Part shown: piece by piece, positions 57,552-64,000 of the stretch
Numbering within the stretch: the stretch's first letter is position 1
Layout of the letters: each line of letters opens with the position of its first letter
DNA from: Thiohalocapsa sp. ML1
GTDB lineage: Bacteria; Pseudomonadota; Gammaproteobacteria; Chromatiales; Chromatiaceae
Direction: 5' to 3'
Assembly: GCF_001469165.1 (NCBI RefSeq)
Contig: NZ_JABX01000001.1
Location: 1 to 64,000 of the forward strand
DNA length: 64,000 bases
Made by a program: the position numbers and the translations under genes
Notes under the pieces: generated by a model
Told to the model about the DNA's origin: nothing
The model's input: the letters and a program-made list of their open reading frames with translations, nothing else
Database searches by the model: none

Positions 57552-59260
57552 CAGTGGTGCTCCCCCTTGGACGAGAAGAATCGGACCAGCCCATGGATCA
57601 GGATGCCTGCCAGGGTGCCGAAGGCGAGTATGGTGCCGATCGTGTCGAGCCAGGCGTTGCGGTCGCGGCCCGGGATGTAAACCCCTGCCACGGAAGCCAA
57701 TCGGCTGCCATCCGGTGTATGACAGTCGCCGCAGGCGAGCGCCTCTTCCTTGGGCGCCACCATGTGCGTGATCGGCCACCATGAAATGGTCTCGATGAAG
57801 CCGTACTCGCCCGAGTAGTCGAGCCCGAAGTCGGCCATGCCCTTTGCGATGGCGGCGCCCATGTCGTAATTGCCCCAATAGGCGGCGTCATCCTCGCCCC
57901 AGAGATGCGTGTAGACGAGGGTACCGTTGCCCTTGTCATAGGGCTGCCAGGTGTGCATGCGCTTAAAGGGCCAGATACGCGAGCGCGCATCCTCGCGCGA
58001 GCCGGTGAAGCCGTTGATGTCAATGGACTCGGCAGCGGGGTCGAACTTGGTCTCGATGGTGGTATAGACCATCTGCCCATCGAACCAGGCGTAGTCGGGG
58101 ACGAGGTTTTCGGCGTAGGTGAAATCGCCCTTGATCGACTTATAGGTGTAGCGATGTTCGCCGTTGCCCTGGATGTAGCCTTCCTCGTGGTAGCCCTCGC
58201 CGTCGCGCGTCCTGCCGGCGGTACGCCAGTCCCAATCGACGACGGTGGCAACACCGCCGCGGGCGAACGCCGGAATATGACAGGTCTGGCAGGCGACGCT
58301 CTGCACGTGGTCGTTGAGCTTGAAGGCGGCGAGCGAGTCAACGGGATGCGGTGCAAGCCCGTGGCAGGACTCGCAGGTGGCCACGTCCGTGCGCTGTCCG
58401 GGCAGGCCCGTCCCCTCGGTGTCCTTGGAGACCACCTTGTAGCGACTGCCGGCCCAGACATGCTGGTTGGTCACATGACAGGCCGAGCAGGCGAAGTTGA
58501 GCCCATCGACGCCCATGTGCACGTCAAGGGTGCGCGGCGGCGCTTTCAATGCCGAGGACAGGTCGCCGTGTTTGACGTTGTCGCCGCCACCGCCGTTGAA
58601 GTGGCAGGCACCGCAGTTGGCGCGCTGCGGCAGGTCGACGCTCTGCGCCGCGGCGGCAAGGTCGATTGGGGGTTTGCCCTCAAACATCACCGAGCACGCG
58701 GGGCTGCCCTCGGAATTCGGCGTCTTGTAATAGGTGCCAGTGGTCTCGTGGCAGACTAGGCAGTCGATGTTGGTCTCGTCCGTGAAATCGAAGTGCTCGT
58801 CCTTCCAGCCGTAGCCGGCGTGACACTGCGCGCACATGCCCTCGTTGCCGCGGGAATTGGTGCAGAAGTTGTTGATCAGGTACTTCTTGCCGAGCTGCTG
58901 GCCGGTATCCGGGTTCTGGTAGGACCAGGTCCAGTGGATGTTCCGCATGAAGTGCTTGCCGGTCTCGGTATGGCAGCCGAGACAGGCGCGGGTGACCTCC
59001 GGTCCCGACTCGAACGGCCCCTGCAGCTCCTTAAACTTGGTGTGATCCGCGGTCCCGCCCCGCAGCGGGCCGGACACCTGCGGCGGCGGCTCCGCGGTGG
59101 CCGGCGGGGTTGGCCAACTGCCGGCCTCGGCGCCGGCCAGCAGCGGCGGCAGCAGCAGCAGCGCCACGAGCAGCGCGATGCAGGCGCCGGCGCGGCGCCG
59201 CGCGTCGGCGCCGGCGTTCGGAAATGGGGGCTTCGCCCATGAGTCGCCGTGGGGTCGCAT
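57551..59260 (-). CDS. Tetrathionate reductase family octaheme c-type cytochrome
   Basis: A 569-residue periplasmic cytochrome with an N-terminal signal/anchor (CIALLVALLLLPPLLAG) and exactly eight CxxCH sites: CLGCH, CAQCH, CLVCH, CGACH, CSACH, CESCH, CQTCH and CGDCH. This is the heme number and spacing style of octaheme tetrathionate reductase (OTR) of Shewanella, which also reduces nitrite and hydroxylamine in vitro. Near the C-terminus a hydrophobic helix (ILAFGTLAGILIHGLVRFF) anchors it to the membrane, an addition to soluble OTR. The first gene of a two-gene operon with a b-type cytochrome. In a sulfur bacterium, tetrathionate or another sulfur or nitrogen oxyanion is a reasonable substrate; direction of electron flow is not known. 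Confidence 0.9.
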   Translation of the reverse strand: MRPHGDSWAKPPFPNAGADARRRAGACIALLVALLLLPPLLAGAEAGSWPTPPATAEPPPQVSGPLRGGTADHTKFKELQGPFESGPEVTRACLGCHTETGKHFMRNIHWTWSYQNPDTGQQLGKKYLINNFCTNSRGNEGMCAQCHAGYGWKDEHFDFTDETNIDCLVCHETTGTYYKTPNSEGSPACSVMFEGKPPIDLAAAAQSVDLPQRANCGACHFNGGGGDNVKHGDLSSALKAPPRTLDVHMGVDGLNFACSACHVTNQHVWAGSRYKVVSKDTEGTGLPGQRTDVATCESCHGLAPHPVDSLAAFKLNDHVQSVACQTCHIPAFARGGVATVVDWDWRTAGRTRDGEGYHEEGYIQGNGEHRYTYKSIKGDFTYAENLVPDYAWFDGQMVYTTIETKFDPAAESIDINGFTGSREDARSRIWPFKRMHTWQPYDKGNGTLVYTHLWGEDDAAYWGNYDMGAAIAKGMADFGLDYSGEYGFIETISWWPITHMVAPKEEALACGDCHTPDGSRLASVAGVYIPGRDRNAWLDTIGTILAFGTLAGILIHGLVRFFSSKGEHH

Positions 59261-59414
59261 GGTCCGTTCTCCAGGCAGGCGTTCGGTGGATGGCGGAGCT
59301 CACTGCGCGCCGCAAGACCTTGGCTGCTAAGCATCGTCCAGCGCCGGCCCCCGCGCGCTGACATGACGCAAGCCGGCGCGAGTGGTGTGCGGAAAACCTT
59401 GCCGTGCATCAACA

Positions 59415-59507
59415 CTAGCGAGGCAGAGCCTCACCAAAGGGCCGAGGGCCGAGGGCCGAGGAGGCATCCCTTGGCCCTCGGCCCTCGGCCCTTTTGCTCA
59501 GGTCGCC
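59415..59507 (-). repeat. CTAG-bounded dispersed element, short copy F
   Basis: Starts CTAGCGAGGCAGAGCCTCA (the right end of the element, inverted) and then goes straight into a heptamer hairpin AAAGGGCCGAGGGCCGAGG with complement CCCTTGGCCCTCGGCCC. The left-end sequences are missing. Confidence 0.8.
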
Positions 59508-59539
59508 GCGGCGCTTCGGTTACACTGGCGCGCTGTGAC

Positions 59540-59575
59540 GAAACGTCCATAGAAACGTCCATAGAAGCGTCCATA
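59540..59575. repeat. 12-bp tandem repeat GAAACGTCCATA x3
   Basis: Three consecutive copies, the third with one change (GAAGCGTCCATA), just upstream of the trypco1-like gene. Confidence 0.85.
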
Positions 59576-59587
59576 GCAGGCTGGGAC

Positions 59588-59959
59588 ATGGCGAAACTCA
59601 TCGAGCTTGACCTTGGCGACGGCCGTACGGTGCTGGTGGAGATCGACGACGAGGTGTCGGTGCCGCGCTCCGCCATCGGTGCCCCCGGCTACGCCCGCTC
59701 GGGCCGCGAGGGCGCCTGGCGCGCGGACTTGGGCCAAGTGCAGCAGACGCTGCGCGGCTTTGTCGACGGCGCCGTGGCCGCGCTGCAGGAGACGAACGCC
59801 GAGATCGAGCTGGTCACGCTGGCCTTCGGCGTCAGCCTCGGCGGCGAGGCCGGCGTGCCCTTCATCACCAGGGGCGACGCGGCCGGCACGCTCAAGATCA
59901 CGGTGCAGTGCAACCTGTCGCGGCGCAACCAGCGCCTGGCGCTGGACCCTAAGGCTTGA
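59588..59959 (+). CDS. Trypco1-like (CU044_2847 family) protein
   Basis: A 123-residue soluble protein. The start MAKLIELDLGDGRTVLVEID and the late FGVSLGGEAGVPFITR followed by GTLKITVQCNL fit the trypsin-co-occurring domain 1 family (CU044_2847), small alpha/beta proteins often linked with trypsin-like proteases or other conflict-system genes. No protease gene is adjacent. The ATG at 59588 lacks a strong Shine-Dalgarno; GGGAC is close. Assignment is by pattern and moderately sure. Confidence 0.65.
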   Translation: MAKLIELDLGDGRTVLVEIDDEVSVPRSAIGAPGYARSGREGAWRADLGQVQQTLRGFVDGAVAALQETNAEIELVTLAFGVSLGGEAGVPFITRGDAAGTLKITVQCNLSRRNQRLALDPKA

Positions 59960-60047
59960 TGCCCGCCGGCACCACGGGCCGGGGCTGATCCGCAATCACC
60001 TGCCGAACAACGACCGCCTGCATCCCAGAATCAGCCCTCAACGAACA

Positions 60048-60066
60048 GCAAATGCAAAGCATTCGC
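60048..60066. promoter_or_regulatory. Candidate Fur box
   Basis: Inverted repeat GCAAATGC-AAA-GCATTCGC, one mismatch from perfect dyad symmetry. It matches 12 of 19 positions of the Fur consensus GATAATGATAATCATTATC. It lies about 220 bp before the P-type ATPase start. The function is inferred from symmetry and the iron-related genes downstream. Confidence 0.4.
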
Positions 60067-60283
60067 AGGTGCGCTAGACTTCGCAAGCGCGCGATTCGGG
60101 GTGTTGAACGGGCTCATTGAAGCGATTGGTTCCAGTCTCTCAATCGCCGATCAACCCGGAGCTGTTGGCCTTGGCCCCAGACACAGCCGATGCCCTGCCG
60201 GAGTTTCCGTTGCCGCTGACCAGCCCCGCGGCGCCCTGCGCCGACACGCCAACCCTTCGTTGACCAGGCAGGAGGCTCGTTCG

Positions 60284-62557
60284 TTGTCTTCGCGATCTTG
60301 CAAGCCGATCCCCCGATCGGTGTTCCAGGTCGTCAATGCGCAACCCAGGCGCCTGCGGCTGCGCGGCGGCGTCATCGCCCACCCCTGCCTCGACCTCGCC
60401 TATCTCAGTGCTCTGGTGGCGGCGCTGTCCGGCGTCGCCCGCGTGCGCATCAATCGCGGCGCGCGCTGCATTGTCGTGGACTTCGACGGCGACGCCGCGA
60501 CCCGCACCCGGGTGCTGACGGCGCTCGCCAACATCCCGGACGACGCCTACCGCCCGGACGCCGTGCGCGAGCAGCCGCCCGACCCGTTTCGCGCCATTGC
60601 GACGACGCTGCTCGCGCTGGCGACGCCGCTCCTGCCGTTGCCGCTGCGCATCCTCGTGAGCTGGACCCTGGCGCTGCCGACCATGGCGAAGGGCGTGGAC
60701 ACGCTGGTCGAGGACGGGGTGCGCGTGGAGGTGCTCGACGGCTCGGCCAAGCTCCTGTCGCTGTTGCGCGGCGACTATTTCACCGCCAACGCCATCGGCG
60801 CACTGCTGAACTGGGGCGAGTACGTGGAGGCGACATCGGAGCAGCGCTCCAACGATCTGCTGAAGCGCCTGCTGACGCCGCAGACCGAGTCGGTGTGGGT
60901 GGTCCGCAACGGCGTCGAGACCAAGCTGCCGCTCGCCGAGGTGCAGATCGGCGACGTCGTCGTCTGCGGCCCCGGGGAGCTGATCCCCGTGGACGGCCGG
61001 GTTCTAGACGGCGAAGCCGCCGTGGACCAGGCGAGCCTCACCGGCGAGTCGCTGCCGGTGCCGGTGGGCGCCGGCAGCGCAGTGCTGTCGGGCTCCGTCA
61101 TCCACGAGGGTCACATCCGCATCAGCGCCGAGCAGGTGGGGGCCGAGACCTCGATGGCGCGCATCAACCGCTTTCTGGAGACGGCGCTGCGCACCCGCTC
61201 CAGCGGCGAGGAGCAGAGCACCCGACTCGCCGACCGGCTGGTGCCGCTCACCTTTGCCACCGGGCTCGTCGTGTACGCGCTGACGCGGGATCTGGGCCGG
61301 GCGGCCTCGGTGCTGACGGTGGACTACTCCTGCGCCATCAAGCTCTCGAACCCCGTCGCGGTGCGCAGCAACCTCTACGCGGCGAGCCGCGCCGGCGTGC
61401 TGTTCAAGGGCGCGCAGGCGCTCGAGGATCTGGACCGGGTGGACACGCTGGTGTTCGACAAGACCGGCACCCTCACCACCGGCGACATGCAGGTGGCGGA
61501 CCTGATCGCCTTCGCCGAGCTGCACGAGGACGGCCTGCTCGCCCTGGCCGCCGGCGCCGAGGAGCACTATGACCACCCCGTGGCGCGCGCCGTGGTCAAC
61601 GCCGCCGCCGCGCGCCGCTTGGCGCTGCCGCCCATCAGCCAGGTGGACTTCGTCGTCGCGCACGGCGTGTCCGCTTTTGTAGACGATCAGCGCGTGCTGG
61701 TGGGCAGCCGGCACTTCCTGGAAGACGACGAGGGCGTGGACTGCACCGCCGCCGATGCACTGGAGGCGGACCTCTACGGCGCCGGCAAGTCGCTGCTCTA
61801 CGTCGCACGCGACGGCGAGCTGGTGGGCCTCATCGCGCTGCGCGACCGCATCCGCCCGGAGGCGGTGCGGGCGCTTGCGGACCTGAAGCGCTTGGGGATC
61901 ATTCGCACCGTGGTGCTCACCGGCGATCACCGCGATGCCGGCCGCGCGCTCGGCCGCGCATTGCCCGACATCGACGAGGTGCTGTGGGAGCTAAAGCCGG
62001 AGGACAAGGCCGTCGCCGTCCGCCGCCTCCAGGCCGAAGGCCGCCGTGTCGCCTTCCTCGGCGACGGCGTCAACGACGCCCCGGCGCTGGTCAGCGCCGA
62101 TGTCGGCATCAGCATGCCGAACGGCGCCGACCTCGCCCGCGAGGCCGCCCAGGTGGTGCTGATGCGCCCGGACCTGGACGCGCTGGTGGTGGCCGTCGCC
62201 ACGGCGCGGCACACACAGGCCGTACTCAAGCAGTGCGCGGTTGCATCGATCGGCATCAACAGCGCCACCATGGCGCTGGCCGTCGCCGGCCTGCTGCCGC
62301 CCGTGGCCGCGGCGACGATCCACAACGGCAGCACCGTCGGTATCCTCGGCTACGCCGCCCTGGCCGGGCGCACCGGCCGGGCGCTCACGCTGCCGGTCGC
62401 AGTCGGCGACGACGGCGCTGAGCCGCCGGATGAGGCCGCGGACGACATCGATGCCGGCAACGCGGACGACGCGGCCCCGGCCGCGCTCGCCGCGACGGGC
62501 GCGCGGCACCTTGAGCACTCAGCCAACGCGGAGGCGCGCGATGCAGATTTCGCTTGA
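60284..62557 (+). CDS. P1B-type ATPase with SCA motif, FezB-like
   Basis: Membrane metal pump of 757 residues. It has actuator motif SLTGESLPVP (TGES at 253), phosphorylated D392 in VFDKTGTLTTGD, and VAFLGDGVNDAPAL near residue 593. In the metal-site helix the usual CPC is replaced by Ser-Cys-Ala (349-351) in VDYSCAIKLSNPVA. The N-terminus has no CxxC metal domain but an Arg-rich stretch, QPRRLRLRG (20-28), in an HMA-like fold. These two traits are those of P1B-6 ATPases, which include FezB of iron-storing ferrosomes. The TTG at 60284 is chosen because AGGAGG lies 8 bases upstream. It overlaps the FeoA-like gene by 17 bases. Iron as substrate is inferred. Confidence 0.85.
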   Translation: MSSRSCKPIPRSVFQVVNAQPRRLRLRGGVIAHPCLDLAYLSALVAALSGVARVRINRGARCIVVDFDGDAATRTRVLTALANIPDDAYRPDAVREQPPDPFRAIATTLLALATPLLPLPLRILVSWTLALPTMAKGVDTLVEDGVRVEVLDGSAKLLSLLRGDYFTANAIGALLNWGEYVEATSEQRSNDLLKRLLTPQTESVWVVRNGVETKLPLAEVQIGDVVVCGPGELIPVDGRVLDGEAAVDQASLTGESLPVPVGAGSAVLSGSVIHEGHIRISAEQVGAETSMARINRFLETALRTRSSGEEQSTRLADRLVPLTFATGLVVYALTRDLGRAASVLTVDYSCAIKLSNPVAVRSNLYAASRAGVLFKGAQALEDLDRVDTLVFDKTGTLTTGDMQVADLIAFAELHEDGLLALAAGAEEHYDHPVARAVVNAAAARRLALPPISQVDFVVAHGVSAFVDDQRVLVGSRHFLEDDEGVDCTAADALEADLYGAGKSLLYVARDGELVGLIALRDRIRPEAVRALADLKRLGIIRTVVLTGDHRDAGRALGRALPDIDEVLWELKPEDKAVAVRRLQAEGRRVAFLGDGVNDAPALVSADVGISMPNGADLAREAAQVVLMRPDLDALVVAVATARHTQAVLKQCAVASIGINSATMALAVAGLLPPVAAATIHNGSTVGILGYAALAGRTGRALTLPVAVGDDGAEPPDEAADDIDAGNADDAAPAALAATGARHLEHSANAEARDADFA

Positions 62558-63329
62558 CCAGGCACCGGTGGGCGAGGCGCTCAGGCTCGCCGCGGTGATG
62601 CAGTGCCAGCTCGATGTCCGCCTTGCGCGGTTGGGGCTGCATCGCGGCTCCCTGCTGCACCGCGAGGACGAGGAGGTCGTTCTGGCGCCGGTGCGGATAC
62701 TTGGCCCCCAGGGCGAGGCGACCCTGTCCGCCGGCATGGCGGCCAAGGTCATCGTGCACCACGACGACGGCCACAAGACCCCCATCATCGAGATGCTGCC
62801 CGGCGAGGCCGGCCACATCGAGGGCCTCACCAGCGGCGCCGGACTGGAGGCGGGGCTCGCCACGCTCGGGCTGCACGAGAACGACCGCGTGCAGCTCCTG
62901 CGCAAGATCCCGCCCATGCGCTACACGGCGCGCCTGGGCCAGCATCGCCGCGTGCATTTCACCGAGAGCGTCGCCGCCAAGCTCTGGGGCGAGCTGAACG
63001 GCCGCAACGTGCAGTTCGCAAACGCGCGCCGGGATCACCCCTTCTTCGTCACCGCTATCCTTGGCGGCAAGGCCGCGCGGGAACAGATCGAGGCGCTGGG
63101 CATCCGCCCCGGCAGCACCCTGGTCCTGGAGTCCATCGCGCCCGCGCAGGCCGTTGCCGACCTCGATGGCGGCGACCAAGAGCGCATCGTCATCACCAGC
63201 GACGATGGCTTGCGGCTGTATCTGACTCGGGCGCAGGCCGCGCAGGTCATCGTCGAGATCGGCGGCATCGGCACGCAGCCGCCGCTCGGCATCGGCAACG
63301 AGGCCGCGACGGCGCGTCCCGGCGATTGA
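62541..63329 (+). CDS. Protein with three FeoA-like domains
   Basis: A 262-residue soluble protein built from three SH3-like FeoA-type segments, each with an 'R-x-x-L-x-x-L-G-L/I-x-x-G/N' core: VRLARLGLHRGSLLHRE (about 27-43), AGLATLGLHENDRVQLLRK (about 106-124) and REQIEALGIRPGSTLVLES (about 177-195). FeoA is a partner of the ferrous iron transporter FeoB; such domains also occur in DtxR-type regulators. No FeoB is in the window. The ATG at 62541 has GGAGG 7 bases upstream and lies within the end of the ATPase gene, so both are co-translated. It probably regulates or assists the ATPase in iron handling. Confidence 0.7.
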   Translation: MQISLDQAPVGEALRLAAVMQCQLDVRLARLGLHRGSLLHREDEEVVLAPVRILGPQGEATLSAGMAAKVIVHHDDGHKTPIIEMLPGEAGHIEGLTSGAGLEAGLATLGLHENDRVQLLRKIPPMRYTARLGQHRRVHFTESVAAKLWGELNGRNVQFANARRDHPFFVTAILGGKAAREQIEALGIRPGSTLVLESIAPAQAVADLDGGDQERIVITSDDGLRLYLTRAQAAQVIVEIGGIGTQPPLGIGNEAATARPGD

Positions 63330-63646
63330 TCCTGCTGCCGTCGCCGCGCCGCCGGTGACCCTATGCTTGAGGGCCAAGGGCCAAGGTGCCCTCCTCGGCC
63401 CTTAGCCCTTAGCCCCCTTGGCGCGGGTGCACGCGGCGGTCGCCGCCCGCGCCGACATGAAGCGGACACATCCGCTTGGTAACCTCGTCGCCCTGCCGTC
63501 GGGCGAAAGCCGATCCGTCGATCAGCCCGAAGGCGAGCAGCACCGCAGCCGACCGCCCGGCTTGCGGCTGTATTCGGAGTTCTTCATGGGCGCAGACGCC
63601 GGGGAGCACCGGGCACAATCCTGCGCGCTGCGTCGAGGGCCAAGCA
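63330..63646. other. Intergenic region before phoD
   Basis: About 317 bp without a gene. A GGGCCAA/GGGCCGA-type hairpin at 63369-63416 (arm GAGGGCCAAGGGCCAAGG, complement CCTCGGCCCTTAGCCCTTAG) is the only notable structure and may terminate the ATPase operon. Confidence 0.7.
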
Positions 63647-64000
63647 ATGTTTCCGCCCCAAGGCTTCAGCAGGCGCGACCTGCTCCGCGCCCTCGCGAGC
63701 CTGCCGCTCGCGGGCGTCGCCACCCCGCTGCTCGCCGCGCCGACCTTCGCGCGCGACCCCTTCAGCTTGGGCGTCGCATCCGGTTACCCGCGGCCGGACG
63801 GCATGGTGCTCTGGACGCGTCTCGCGCCGGAGCCGCTTGCGCCCGCCGGCGGCATGCCGCCCGTGAACGTGCCGGTGCGCTGGGAGCTCGCGCGGGACCA
63901 GGGCTTTCGCGACATCGCCGCCGCCGGCACCGTGTACGCGACGCCGGACTGGGCGCACGCGGTGCATGTCGAGCCCTACGGCCTGGCGCCGGATCACGAC
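63647..64000 (+). CDS. phoD: PhoD-like alkaline phosphatase (partial, N-terminus)
   Basis: Opens at the ATG at 63647 and runs off the window end. The first residues hold a twin-arginine signal (SRRDLLRALASLPLAGVA), so export is in folded form through Tat. The following sequence, FSLGVASGYPRPDGMVLWTR, matches the N-terminal domain of PhoD/alkaline phosphatase D, a calcium-iron phosphodiesterase/phosphatase. Only 118 residues are visible and the catalytic domain lies outside. Confidence 0.88.
   Translation, partial: MFPPQGFSRRDLLRALASLPLAGVATPLLAAPTFARDPFSLGVASGYPRPDGMVLWTRLAPEPLAPAGGMPPVNVPVRWELARDQGFRDIAAAGTVYATPDWAHAVHVEPYGLAPDHD

Noticed and set aside
60101-60283. Earlier start for the P-type ATPase at 60101
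   Set aside because: Residues before 60284 are unlike protein of this family, while AGGAGG stands at the right distance before the TTG at 60284.

Overview
The window is GC-rich DNA from a gammaproteobacterium, most likely a purple sulfur bacterium or close relative (Chromatiales). The grounds are a full glycogen gene set, a PHB-type thiolase, an octaheme tetrathionate-reductase-family cytochrome with a cytochrome b partner, small gammaproteobacterial families (DUF1840, DUF2058, DUF465), a PEP-CTERM-like surface protein and the conserved aroA-cmk-rpsA-ihfB block. The assignment is an inference from gene content; no rRNA or other marker gene is present, and I recognised no tRNA or CRISPR array.

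Layout. 1-1.07 kb: five copies of an ~85-115 bp repeat that replaces the 3' end of a 2OG-Fe(II) oxygenase gene. 2.2-10.9 kb (minus strand): pabB, then a glycogen group read 5' to 3' as glgX, GH57 hydrolase, DUF4912-like protein and glgA. 11.3-15.6 kb: GNAT enzyme, lipocalin, DUF1840 and two unknowns. 16-20.1 kb: glgP and gdhA. 20.3-26.7 kb: an accessory region of broken toxin-antitoxin genes, gene relics, a PD-(D/E)XK nuclease, an unknown gene and a KAP ATPase. 27-35 kb: phaA, ferritin-like proteins, a secreted MsrA-thioredoxin-MsrB fusion, a STAS-type protein, glgC and several decayed genes. 35-44 kb: PspA-like and membrane proteins, a cohesin-like surface protein with a dockerin-bearing nuclease, and an ABC exporter. 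44-55 kb: housekeeping genes (DUF465, skp, DUF2058, hybrid histidine kinase, lpd-like, aroA-cmk-rpsA-ihfB). 55-64 kb: plsC, a coiled-coil protein, the octaheme cytochrome operon, a trypco1-like protein, a P-type ATPase with a triple FeoA-like partner behind a Fur-like palindrome, and the start of phoD.

Functionally, GlgC makes ADP-glucose, GlgA polymerises it, and GlgX and GlgP debranch and degrade it; the GH57 enzyme and the DUF4912 protein sit inside this set. The ATPase plus FeoA-like pair resembles ferrosome (Fez-type) loci. The nuclease and its neighbour look like a cohesin-dockerin pair for holding an extracellular nuclease on the cell surface.

Intergenic DNA is unusually repeat-laden: a CTAG-bounded ~130-205 bp element in several copies, arrays of the heptamer GGGCCGA folding as hairpins, several palindrome families, and 6-21 bp tandem repeats. 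Many small genes carry single-base lesions, so either decay or indel errors in the assembly should be considered.
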